A DNA stretch of 57,813 nt from a virus: positions 1 through 57,813 of IMG/VR virus record IMGVR_UViG_3300029787_000046. One strand, 5' to 3'. The notes beneath the pieces were generated by a model. It saw only the letters and a program-made list of their open reading frames with translations, did no database searches and had not been told where the DNA came from. Numbering within the stretch: position 1 is the stretch's first letter; every line of letters begins with the position of its first letter. Shown piece by piece: positions 48,887 to 55,486 of this stretch. Position numbers and translations under genes: made by a program.

Positions 48887-49258
48887 TTAAAGATGCTCCG
48901 TTAAAAATTGGTCAAGAGTACCAAACCAATGCGGAGTTTCTGTCCCATTTTCAATCTGATGTACTGTAACATTGACCTCATAAGGTTTGACCTCGGTTAA
49001 AGTGTAACCCCACTCAAGATCTCCTGCCTCTAAACGGTTGAGTTGCGGCACAGCGTTGAGACCTTTGTCTTCTACAACATAAACAAATTGGTTGAGAAGG
49101 TCGGGATCTGACGGTTCACTGAGCTCTGCGAAATGAACCATATCTTCAAAATACTTTGCTGCTCCCTCAGGATCTCCGTCCCAGTGTACATAAATATGTT
49201 TAGGTTTAGAATCATGTGCCTCAAAGTTGGCAAATGTATAGATTGCTCTGGTAGCCAT
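48887..49258 (-). CDS. Conserved phage protein with YVHWDGDPEGAA motif
   Basis: This 123-residue protein contains KHIYVHWDGDPEGAAKYFED (20-39), a phrase common in phage proteins of unknown role, then AELSEPSDPDLLNQFVYVVE and a beta-rich end. It is led by GCAGAAAGGATTTTAAA before its ATG. Its function is unknown. Confidence 0.65.
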   Translation of the reverse strand: MATRAIYTFANFEAHDSKPKHIYVHWDGDPEGAAKYFEDMVHFAELSEPSDPDLLNQFVYVVEDKGLNAVPQLNRLEAGDLEWGYTLTEVKPYEVNVTVHQIENGTETPHWFGTLDQFLTEHL

Positions 49259-49315
49259 TTTAAAATCCTTTCTGCGATTTTTTGTTGCTATACTTTACTG
49301 TAGCACAGGTAATTG

Positions 49316-49870
49316 TCAGGTGGTGTCTTTTGTTATCTTTTTTTGTGCCGTACCCTCGATGACCATATTACCATCAGCTACTGCTGCGAGTGCAGGGAAC
49401 TCTTTTTGCAAACGCTCTATTTCTTTCATAACTTGTTCTCTATCCATTTGATCAATACGTCCATGAAGGATTTCTTTACGATCTATGTAGATCCCTGCCG
49501 CTTGTCCTCTAGATTTTTCGGCTGCGACTGCCGCTGCAAAGTTTCCTCCAGTAAGGGCAGCATCACGTATCTCGGCTAGTTTTTTAACGTGTCCTTCAAA
49601 ACTTACCTCGTACTTTTTAGATAGCTCACTCTTTAGTTCGCCTATCCTTTGCACAACTTGAGGATATCTTTGCCCATTGAGTAATTGTGATGCAATGGCG
49701 TGGGCAGATTTTACAGAATATCCTGCTCTTACAGCAGCCTCAGTTTGGCTAACATCTTCGCAAACGTAGATTCTACAAAACTCCTCTTGTTTCGGAGTGA
49801 TTCCTTTCTCTACACGAGGATTAGCGACGACATTGATACTGGGTTTGTGAGTGGCTTTTGCAAGAGGCAT
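49316..49870 (-). CDS. terS: Small terminase subunit (TerS)
   Basis: This 184-residue protein is of the Terminase_2 type: GITPKQEEFCRIYVCEDVSQ (23-42), TEAAVRAGYSVKSAHAIASQ (HTH-like DNA-binding helices, 43-62), LLNGQRYPQVVQRIGELKSE, a central coiled helix and a C-terminal IEGTAQKKITKDTT tail. It should recognise the packaging site and hand DNA to TerL. It is the first gene of the late unit behind promoter module B. It is unusually far (about 3 kb) from terL. Confidence 0.88.
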   Translation of the reverse strand: MPLAKATHKPSINVVANPRVEKGITPKQEEFCRIYVCEDVSQTEAAVRAGYSVKSAHAIASQLLNGQRYPQVVQRIGELKSELSKKYEVSFEGHVKKLAEIRDAALTGGNFAAAVAAEKSRGQAAGIYIDRKEILHGRIDQMDREQVMKEIERLQKEFPALAAVADGNMVIEGTAQKKITKDTT

Positions 49871-49960
49871 TTTACTTTTCCTTCTCGTTATGATGGGACC
49901 ACTTTACTTAATAGGAGGGAAAAAGAAAAGTAGCCATTTTAAAACAGCCCTGATTTAAAG

Positions 49961-49976
49961 TCGCGCGGACACGAAA
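49961..49976. repeat. 16-bp shared leader motif, copy in module B
   Basis: TCGCGCGGACACGAAA is identical to 10622-10637. Here it lies about 90 bases downstream of the module B -10, still in the leader of the transcript. Some similarity continues beyond it (a TTTAAAT segment and a TTTTA/TGG segment). Confidence 0.8.
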
Positions 49977-50066
49977 GTAATGATCTATTGTGATCAAGAT
50001 ATCGGAGTCAGAGAGCCATAATCCATGCTAACCTATTGAATATATGGGGATAGTGAGATATTGTAT

Positions 50067-50094
50067 ATTATCAAATCTTTAAAAACAAAAACAG
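50067..50094 (-). promoter_or_regulatory. Promoter module B (late unit)
   Basis: Minus-strand promoter with -35 CTGTTT (50089-50094), 16-base spacer and -10 GATAAT (50067-50072), flanked by the same GATAGGAxTG and ATACAATATC sequences as module A. The -10 and -35 boxes are each one base weaker than in module A. Confidence 0.72.
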
Positions 50095-50140
50095 TCCTAT
50101 CCATAATTCACCCCTATATAGCAAAGTCCATATAATATAC

Positions 50141-50177
50141 AAAAAGACCCCCTGACCAGAAAGGTGGAATCAGGGGG
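50141..50177 (-). terminator. Rho-independent terminator of the early unit
   Basis: CCCCCTGA (50148-50155) pairs with TCAGGGGG (50170-50177); an inner CCA/TGG pair extends it. On the minus strand it is followed by TCTTTTT (50141-50147). It lies 40 bases after the last early gene and separates the early and late units. Confidence 0.9.
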
Positions 50178-50216
50178 TTTGAGTGAGAGCATACAACTTG
50201 GGAGGTGAGCTTATGC

Positions 50217-50543
50217 TTATTTACGATACCAAGAATAAATTTTTGACACAAGTCTTTTCCAAAAAGTTTTTTCTTTCTGGCGTTCGTATTCCCAAACGTC
50301 GGCACTTGCCCCTGATGCAGAAAGCACAGTCACGGCTTCCGATTGAGCAGATTTAGTTGATCTAAAATTAGCACTCTTTGTATTTAACTTTTTGCCGAGC
50401 GTATACACGATATACTTATACTGACTAGGTGTAAGTCCATGAAAAGATTGTATTTGTTTAGCAGTCAATCCTTTTTCTTTATCCGTAAGAATTCTTGCTA
50501 CAAACGCATCACTTGGGCGTGTCCTATCAGTTTGCTTGCTCAT
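50217..50543 (-). CDS. Last early gene, HTH-like small protein
   Basis: This 108-residue protein has ARILTDKEKGLTAKQIQSFH, followed by GLTPSQYKYIVYTLGKKL (about 16-53), which reads like a helix-turn-helix. A Ser/Ala linker leads to a basic, Trp-rich tail (KTFWKRLVSKIYSWYRK). It may regulate the promoter just downstream, module B; this is inference from location. It overlaps the 50527 gene by 17 bases. Confidence 0.6.
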   Translation of the reverse strand: MSKQTDRTRPSDAFVARILTDKEKGLTAKQIQSFHGLTPSQYKYIVYTLGKKLNTKSANFRSTKSAQSEAVTVLSASGASADVWEYERQKEKTFWKRLVSKIYSWYRK

Positions 50544-50847
50544 CAGTTTCTCCTAACTTACTGCGGATGAAAAACATTCCCGACTGCTCAGGAATCCATG
50601 GTTCGCCATCCTTAAATATAGCTTCAACTTCATTTGACTTGCTTGCATCATACAAACAATCTGAACATAATTTGACATATTTTTTATCTTCTGGCAAGCC
50701 TTCTGCTGTAGCTCGCACCCAATGCACTTGAGTTGGTAGACTGCGGTGCATCTTTACACCAAACTGAGGTTCCCCTAATGCTTGACACATAGGGCAGTAA
50801 TCCTCGCTAGGTTCTTCTATATGAAAGGTTAATAAAGGATTAGTCAT
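50527..50847 (-). CDS. Small zinc-ribbon protein
   Basis: The start is at 50847 (MTNPLLTFHIEE), preceded by GGGGAGG and overlapping the upstream stop. In 106 residues it has CPMCQALGEPQ (about 17-27) and LCSDCLYDASK (about 62-72), two cysteine pairs spaced like a zinc ribbon. It may bind nucleic acid or protein. The family is unnamed. Confidence 0.62.
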   Translation of the reverse strand: MTNPLLTFHIEEPSEDYCPMCQALGEPQFGVKMHRSLPTQVHWVRATAEGLPEDKKYVKLCSDCLYDASKSNEVEAIFKDGEPWIPEQSGMFFIRSKLGETDEQAN

Positions 50848-51019
50848 GCTTAACCTCCCCATATTTTTCAGGTGCAGGAATCGTTTCCACAACTGGTTCT
50901 AGCATAAATTTAACATGGACATACCCACTCTGCATTGAGCTTATGCTGTATGAACATGGACAAGTATCAAGCCATTTTAAAAATGGTTCAAGATCTTTTG
51001 CTCTTACTATAAATGCCAT
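50840..51019 (-). CDS. Small unknown early protein
   Basis: This 59-residue protein is read from the ATG at 51019, which overlaps the previous stop as TGATG; a GTG one codon upstream is equally placed. It holds LKWLDTCPCSYSISSMQSGY. Its ribosome site is part of a 23-bp repeat (51019-51041). Confidence 0.5.
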   Translation of the reverse strand: MAFIVRAKDLEPFLKWLDTCPCSYSISSMQSGYVHVKFMLEPVVETIPAPEKYGEVKHD

Positions 51020-51041
51020 CACTTCACTCTCCCTTCACGTT
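51019..51041. repeat. 23-bp translational-coupling repeat, copy 1
   Basis: These 23 bases are identical to 51294-51316. On the minus strand they encode the C-terminal residues REGRVK, a stop, the ribosome site AAGGGAGAG and the next start. A short duplication has been fixed at two successive gene borders. Confidence 0.85.
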
Positions 51042-51297
51042 CAGTATGGTCACGATCATGGATAAATCGTAAAACTTTGGGCAACAATTTATAGATGCAA
51101 GAATTTATATTTAATCGCCCACTAAGCAGAGCATCATCTGTCCAAGAAGTTTGTTTGCCCTCAAATAAACGCCATACATTATCAGTATAATCTAGTGACA
51201 AACAATAATATTGATTAGCTCGGGTTTCAAACCCTGCCGAATCATAACATAAATCTGTTATATCTATGCTATAATCCCTTAACGCAATTTTATTCAC
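51019..51297 (-). CDS. Small unknown early protein (GTG start)
   Basis: This 92-residue protein starts with GTG at 51297 overlapping the upstream TGA (GTGA), after GGGAGAG. It has SLDYTDNVWRLFEGKQTSWT and INSCIYKLLPKVLRFIHDRD; it ends EREGRVK, the same end as the next gene up. The function is unknown. Confidence 0.55.
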   Translation of the reverse strand: MNKIALRDYSIDITDLCYDSAGFETRANQYYCLSLDYTDNVWRLFEGKQTSWTDDALLSGRLNINSCIYKLLPKVLRFIHDRDHTEREGRVK

Positions 51298-51316
51298 TTC
51301 ACTCTCCCTTCACGTT
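51294..51316. repeat. 23-bp translational-coupling repeat, copy 2
   Basis: Identical to 51019-51041. It codes for the last residues of the 51294 gene and holds the ribosome site and GTG start of the 51019 gene. Confidence 0.85.
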
Positions 51317-51596
51317 TGGAATCTTTTGTTCGGCGAGTATCTAACAAGTGTACTTGCCTATTGATATCAGCCACCCTTTTTTCTAATCTTTTCAAAGCGT
51401 TAGCCTCATTGAAACAGATTGTAGCTAGGGTGAATATGACTACCCCTAACTTACGGCTGTCATCAAAATCTTTCAAAGGAACGCCAATAGCTTCATGTTC
51501 TAGTTGAAACTCTCGTTCAGAGGCGTAAAGTAACGAGCTAATAATAGCTCGCACTTGTGCGATAGAGTGGGTAGTCTGTAAATATTTACGCTTCAT
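51294..51596 (-). CDS. Small helical early protein
   Basis: This 100-residue protein is helical throughout (SIAQVRAIISSLLYASEREF, ANALKRLEKRVADINRQVHL) and ends SKREGRVK. It has no known motif. It begins two bases after the stop of the 51598 gene. Confidence 0.58.
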   Translation of the reverse strand: MKRKYLQTTHSIAQVRAIISSLLYASEREFQLEHEAIGVPLKDFDDSRKLGVVIFTLATICFNEANALKRLEKRVADINRQVHLLDTRRTKDSKREGRVK

Positions 51597-51597
51597 A

Positions 51598-51993
51598 TCA
51601 TACCCTCAATGAAGCGTTGTTAATTTCAAGGGTTGCATCGTTAAGCTCAACACTAGCATCAATATCTACATCTGCACTGCGTATAAGCTCTTTTACTTTT
51701 TCTTCAAACAAAGGCCACATTGCATCATGTAAGTCTTTATTATCAAGAAAAACAGTTTTTACAGCCTCAGTAAGCCTATCAGTTACTCTTTCACTAGGCG
51801 GTATTTTTATAGAAATCCGTAGGCATTCATTGTGCAGTTTCTCAATTTCATCTGCCAACATACGGAGTGTCTGCCCTAAGTTTTCACAATCGGCAGAAAT
51901 TTTCCCTGCTATATCCGGAACAGTAGACTCGCTAGTCCTATTAGGATCAACATAAATATCAGATAACCCATTTACTTCTTCTTTCTCATTCAT
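51598..51993 (-). CDS. Acidic helical early protein
   Basis: This 131-residue protein is acidic with SADCENLGQTLRMLADEIEK (about 34-53) and a C-terminal DVDIDASVELNDATLEINNA. It follows a 146-base non-coding region and has the leader AAGAAAGGAGTATATC, so it may start a separate translation or transcription block. The function is unknown. Confidence 0.6.
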   Translation of the reverse strand: MNEKEEVNGLSDIYVDPNRTSESTVPDIAGKISADCENLGQTLRMLADEIEKLHNECLRISIKIPPSERVTDRLTEAVKTVFLDNKDLHDAMWPLFEEKVKELIRSADVDIDASVELNDATLEINNASLRV

Positions 51994-52139
51994 GATATAC
52001 TCCTTTCTTGAGTAATCGTTTGGTTAGGTTGGTATGATGTGCAACAAGCCGAAAGGACAAGTGTAATGTCATACACAAAAATGACGAGTGCTGCACACCA
52101 TATAATTATACTACTACAGGATAAAATTAATGATAAGTA
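51994..52139 (-). promoter_or_regulatory. Intergenic region with a TATAAT box
   Basis: These 146 bases are free of genes. On the minus strand TATAAT (52105-52110) is a good -10 but has no consensus -35 at 16-18 bases. It could be an internal early promoter for the 51598-50217 block. Confidence 0.35.
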
Positions 52140-52583
52140 TCAATTTATCTTATTAGGTCGTAGTCTAGGACGTAACCATTCATCATTATCTTTCTTCTTA
52201 TAGAATATATGTTTCCCGATCCGTCGTATTTTGTGCAAATCATTTGCCCAATATGGATGCACATCATTACTATGATAGTGCGTTGCCTCATTACCGATAA
52301 CTGTAATGTGGTGACCCTCTTTTAACATAAGCTCAGCAAGAGCTTTAGATGTCCGTAAAGAATTATGTTCTCTTGGTTGGTCTGATTTACCATCGCACCA
52401 CCAACTAAATTGACAGCCATCTTTATTCTCTTGCAAGACTACACTGCATACATCGTTAGGATAATTAGCAGAGGCTACTCTATTGAGAGTAACCTCTGCT
52501 ATTGCTATTTGCCCCTCAATGGGTTCGGATCTTGCCTCAAAATAAATATTTAAGGCAAGACACATCAGTGCTGTTTCTATCAT
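52140..52583 (-). CDS. SleB-like cell-wall hydrolase
   Basis: This 147-residue protein has the SleB/CwlJ (Hydrolase_2) pattern: MCLALNIYFEARSEPIEGQI (7-26, with the catalytic Glu in FEARSEP), AEVTLNRVASANYPNDVCSV, KDGCQFSWWCDGKSDQP, THYHSNDVHPYWANDLHKIR. The motifs are complete, so it should cleave peptidoglycan. Its N-terminus may be a weak signal sequence (IETALMCLAL). It is unexpected in the early unit, far from the endolysin; a role in virion entry or a backup lysin is possible. Confidence 0.85.
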   Translation of the reverse strand: MIETALMCLALNIYFEARSEPIEGQIAIAEVTLNRVASANYPNDVCSVVLQENKDGCQFSWWCDGKSDQPREHNSLRTSKALAELMLKEGHHITVIGNEATHYHSNDVHPYWANDLHKIRRIGKHIFYKKKDNDEWLRPRLRPNKIN

Positions 52584-52937
52584 TTAATACTCACTTGGTA
52601 GTAGTAAGACATTGTTAGTAAAGAAGAACTTCCATGTACCTTCCTCGGCATCTGTAAAATCTATATTCTTTGTATACAAGACATTACCATTGCCATCGTC
52701 GGCAGTTATTTTAGCAGAGCTATCTACCACATCTAGTGTGATAGACATAAAGTCTTCTGTTTCCTGCAAGTCGGCAAGCTCGGTAGCTAGTATATCTAGG
52801 AACCAGTATGCACCTCCTCCGCAGTGTTCAGCAAAGAACTTTACACCATCAGTGTAAAGAAAGTTAGAGCTCAGTGGGTGACGAAACCATTGTTCGGTCC
52901 CCGTGAACATTTTTAGATCAGCTGATAATGCACTCAT
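52584..52937 (-). CDS. DUF6876-family protein
   Basis: In this 117-residue protein, LYTDGVKFFAEHCGGGAYWF and LDILATELADLQE are the hallmark of DUF6876, a small phage/plasmid family of unknown function. It directly precedes the SleB-like gene. Confidence 0.75.
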   Translation of the reverse strand: MSALSADLKMFTGTEQWFRHPLSSNFLYTDGVKFFAEHCGGGAYWFLDILATELADLQETEDFMSITLDVVDSSAKITADDGNGNVLYTKNIDFTDAEEGTWKFFFTNNVLLLPSEY

Positions 52938-53233
52938 ACATCACCCCCAAACAACTCTTCGGCTTCTTGTTCAGCCTGAAGCACCATTTTATCTATTTTA
53001 TTAAATTTGACTTGTGTTGCTTCTAACTCTTTAATGAAGTTTACCCTATCGTCGTAATCAGCTTTAGCATCGCTAAACTCATTATGAACTTTCACATTGC
53101 CCTGTATAGGAGCTCCGTAGTAATCAGTACCATCTTCACGGTATACTATGTAGGCTTGGTTGATATCTGCATAATGTAGTATCAAACGAGACCTACCCTC
53201 GTTAAATACATATGCGTCTGGTTGTGGTTTCAT
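52934..53233 (-). CDS. Small unknown early protein
   Basis: This 99-residue protein has SRLILHYADINQAYIVYRED, a basic-acidic middle and a C-terminal coiled helix (KIDKMVLQAEQEAEELFGGD). It is first behind the class 2 promoter at 53267-53294, with GTAGAAAGGAGATATTA as leader. Its function is not known. Confidence 0.6.
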   Translation of the reverse strand: MKPQPDAYVFNEGRSRLILHYADINQAYIVYREDGTDYYGAPIQGNVKVHNEFSDAKADYDDRVNFIKELEATQVKFNKIDKMVLQAEQEAEELFGGDV

Positions 53234-53266
53234 TAATATCTCCTTTCTACGAAATATTTATACTTT

Positions 53267-53294
53267 ATAATAGCAAAGCAGTTAGTATTGATAA
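53267..53294 (-). promoter_or_regulatory. Sigma70-like promoter, class 2 (copy 2)
   Basis: On the minus strand: -35 TTATCA (53289-53294), 16-base spacer, -10 TATTAT (53267-53272). TTATCAATACTAAC matches the 5548-5575 promoter in 13 of 14 bases. The upstream flank GATAAxAAAxG is also shared. Confidence 0.7.
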
Positions 53295-53323
53295 CTCTTT
53301 TGTTATCTTGTTTATTCCTCACA

Positions 53324-53584
53324 TTAGCTAGAGAAATCATTATCTTTCTTCTCTGTCCAGTAAGTTCCTGTCAAATATCCACACGATGAGCAACCAATCT
53401 GTCTTGTTTTTTCATTGAGTAAGAAAAAGGAATTATCTCCACATAAAGAACAGACAAGAACATCAACCTCGTAACATTCTACGGTGACGTTTTTCTCTTC
53501 AGAATGGGATCTTTTTTCTCTTGTGAATGGGATAACATTACTTTCTCCATGAATGGGGGAACTTTTCTTTTCTTCCATGTACAT
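53324..53584 (-). CDS. Zinc-ribbon protein overlapping its neighbour
   Basis: This 86-residue protein has VLVCSLCGDN (about 43-52) and IGCSSCGYLT (about 63-72), a four-cysteine zinc ribbon, with a flexible N-terminus (SNVIPFTREKRSHSEEKN). Its first 35 codons are read in a different frame from the end of the 53479 gene (106-base overlap). The ribbon itself lies outside the overlap. Confidence 0.65.
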   Translation of the reverse strand: MYMEEKKSSPIHGESNVIPFTREKRSHSEEKNVTVECYEVDVLVCSLCGDNSFFLLNEKTRQIGCSSCGYLTGTYWTEKKDNDFSS

Positions 53585-54003
53585 AACCTCGCTTTCTCAC
53601 CGATGTAATAGTTATGATAAGCAAGTAACGGTGTCGGTGATTTGTACTCATCAGGCATAGCCTGAGGGTGTTTCGTTACTCCTCTTGCGGTTAATTCTAC
53701 AGGGGGGCATCGTAGTATGGCAAGAATTCTTTCACAAGCATGGATCTTTTCATACCTGAAAGTATACTCTTTACATAATGCAATACCTAGACGCCAGAGC
53801 CATTTGTAGTTTTCTACAGTTTGTCCTGCCCATAATGTGCAAGGATGTTTTTGATGAACAGGTAAATATGGTCCTTCGGCATTATGTCGCCAATGAACAG
53901 TGCTGAGCATTTGGGTAGATTCTAATGGCATTTTAACGACGTGTTTATCGCAATGATATTGAGCACAAGTTTCGTGGTTATAATCTAGTAAGAATATATT
54001 CAC
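53479..54003 (-). CDS. Conserved phage protein with AQYHCDKHVVKM motif
   Basis: In this 174-residue protein, NIFLLDYNHETCAQYHCDKH followed by VVKMPLESTQML, then HPCTLWAGQTVENYKWLWRL and RYEKIHACERIL, is a widespread phage family. It is sometimes labelled 'pyrimidine dimer DNA glycosylase', a label I do not consider proven. Conserved Cys and His residues suggest metal or catalysis. It uses a GTG start overlapping the previous stop (GTGA). Confidence 0.7.
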   Translation of the reverse strand: MNIFLLDYNHETCAQYHCDKHVVKMPLESTQMLSTVHWRHNAEGPYLPVHQKHPCTLWAGQTVENYKWLWRLGIALCKEYTFRYEKIHACERILAILRCPPVELTARGVTKHPQAMPDEYKSPTPLLAYHNYYIGEKARLCTWKKRKVPPFMEKVMLSHSQEKKDPILKRKTSP

Positions 54004-54260
54004 TCGTCGCCCCAGTCTTTGCGGTCTTCCTCTTCGTTGTAGCCTTTGTAATATTCTTTTATTTCTTGGTCAGACATATTGTCTTCGTTTATTTCTTTGG
54101 ATAAATGTGTTTTTCCTACGAAATAATGTGGGCGTGGTGGACGACCATAATAGGCATCCATATTGCCCCTGTCTCTTGGGCTACCATGTCTTGGTAATGG
54201 GTTGCCATAGTGGTATCTATTTTGCCCTTTTACTCGATACTCACCTTCATTATCTGCCAT
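54000..54260 (-). CDS. Small conserved phage protein (DAYYGRPPRPHY motif)
   Basis: This 86-residue protein contains GSPRDRGNMDAYYGRPPRPH, seen in many phage proteins of unknown function, then an acidic helix (MSDQEIKEYYKGYNEEEDRK). It has a leader CATAGAAAGGATTTTAC before the ATG. Confidence 0.65.
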   Translation of the reverse strand: MADNEGEYRVKGQNRYHYGNPLPRHGSPRDRGNMDAYYGRPPRPHYFVGKTHLSKEINEDNMSDQEIKEYYKGYNEEEDRKDWGDE

Positions 54261-54306
54261 GTAAAATCCTTTCTATGATTTTGCCTGTAATTTAGTGTAA
54301 CAGCAT

Positions 54307-54735
54307 TTAATTCATTTGACTTTTTTTATTTGCTCTTTTTACTCGGTCTCGTAATTCGGTCGAGGAGAATCCATGTCCACGATTATTGTAATGCAGTTTT
54401 ATGTTTAGATCTTTATGCAGGTGTTCTCCGCTTAAAGGTCTGTTCCTATACTCTTCGCCTACTATGCGGATGTTTACTCTAAGTATCTGCAATAGCTCGT
54501 GCATATCGTGTTCAGTATGATAAGGTAAAACATAATCAACGTATTTTATCGCTTCTAATTGTATAAAGCGTTCATGAATAGATTGCACTGGTTTGTTTTT
54601 CCATTCACGCTCTTCACTTGGGTCTATATGTAACCCTACGATTAAAAAGTCACATACTTCGCTTGCTTCTTTTAACATCAGTACATGACCTGCGTGTACT
54701 AAATCAAATGTTCCACAAGTAAATCCTACAATCAT
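54307..54735 (-). CDS. Glycerol-3-phosphate cytidylyltransferase-like nucleotidyltransferase
   Basis: In this 142-residue protein, GFTCGTFDLVHAGHVLMLKE (4-23) bears the HxGH site and GFSSTELRDRVKR (about 122-134) the SSTxxR-type motif of the TagD/RfaE family. It should couple CTP (or ATP) to a phosphorylated substrate. In phages such enzymes may feed surface modification or supply activated groups; with DNA-modification genes in the same unit, the latter is worth noting but unproven. Its length matches the family. Confidence 0.82.
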   Translation of the reverse strand: MIVGFTCGTFDLVHAGHVLMLKEASEVCDFLIVGLHIDPSEEREWKNKPVQSIHERFIQLEAIKYVDYVLPYHTEHDMHELLQILRVNIRIVGEEYRNRPLSGEHLHKDLNIKLHYNNRGHGFSSTELRDRVKRANKKSQMN

Positions 54736-54938
54736 TACTTGCCTCCCTCTTTTGGCATTTTATAATCCAGTTCATACTTTTCATCTGTTGTATCAACAAT
54801 TAGTTTAACTTTTTTTACTTTTTTACTTTCTAATAATTCAGTGAATTTTTCAGATATAAATTTAAAATAGCCATCTTTTCGATTATACCCTGTAGTTGGG
54901 GAATACATAATCACATATTTAGGATCTTTTTTAGCCAT
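54735..54938 (-). CDS. Small unknown early protein
   Basis: This 67-residue basic protein starts MAKKDPKYVIMYSPTTGYNR and has a beta-like C-terminus (VKKVKLIVDTTDEKYELDYK). It shares single bases with both neighbours, so it is translated within the operon. Its function is unknown. Confidence 0.6.
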   Translation of the reverse strand: MAKKDPKYVIMYSPTTGYNRKDGYFKFISEKFTELLESKKVKKVKLIVDTTDEKYELDYKMPKEGGK

Positions 54939-55486
54939 TAAACATCATCACATAATATTTTGATTATTTCAGAAACAGGTTCAAAAATCAATTCGTTTCT
55001 GTACGTTTTATTTAAATAATCTACTCCTCGTAAAAAAACATCTTCTGCCATACCATTGCCTTGTTGCATTAAACGATAACAATGCAATACAAGCTCTAAT
55101 TTGTCGGCAATATCGCACATTTTTTTATCTTCTTTAGTAATTTTGTGTACAGTATCACCCACCCTAATAGATTGTTCATAAGCTCTTTCAGCTTTTACCA
55201 TTAAATCATTAATCTTAGGGTAATTCCATTTAGTCGTAGCAGGTACATCACCTACCTCGGCTTCTGCCACATCGTGATATAATAAATGCAAGATGCAGTT
55301 TTTACTTGCGTCAGGGTAAAGGGTTTGCAGTATAACTATCGCCCTCCAAGTATGAGCAGCTACATTTTGCCCATCCCCTAACTCTGGTCGTGTATGATAC
55401 CGAACAACGTGTCCACCTTTTAACCGAGCGTGTAGCTTGGCTAAGTTTTCATTTCGCTGTGGTTGTCTTTTAATCCTCTTGTCCAT
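54938..55486 (-). CDS. HD-domain 5'-nucleotidase (YfbR-like)
   Basis: I set the start at 55486 (MDKRIKRQPQR) because GGAGAAACC precedes it; this overlaps the polymerase gene by 46 bases. The 182 residues show the HD-hydrolase set: QNVAAHTWRAI (His45), LLYHDVAEAEVGD (His71-Asp72, with acidic residues after it) and CDIADKLEL (Asp125 or Asp128). YfbR-like enzymes dephosphorylate deoxynucleoside monophosphates, which fits with remodelling the nucleotide pool for replication or base replacement. Confidence 0.82.
   Translation of the reverse strand: MDKRIKRQPQRNENLAKLHARLKGGHVVRYHTRPELGDGQNVAAHTWRAIVILQTLYPDASKNCILHLLYHDVAEAEVGDVPATTKWNYPKINDLMVKAERAYEQSIRVGDTVHKITKEDKKMCDIADKLELVLHCYRLMQQGNGMAEDVFLRGVDYLNKTYRNELIFEPVSEIIKILCDDV

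Larger units (their letters stand above)
49871..50216. promoter_or_regulatory. Late-unit control region
   Basis: These 346 non-coding bases contain the early-unit terminator (50141-50177), promoter module B (50067-50094) and the 16-bp motif (49961-49976). The leader to terS is AT-rich with TTTTCTTTTTCCCTCC in the transcribed strand. I see no gene in it. Confidence 0.7.

Noticed and set aside
50114-50305. 63-residue ORF over the early terminator
   Set aside because: It runs through the terminator hairpin and overlaps the 50217 gene in another frame.
53479-54003. Firm naming of this protein as pyrimidine dimer glycosylase
   Set aside because: The label circulates for this motif set, but the sequence does not resemble T4 endonuclease V; left as conserved unknown.
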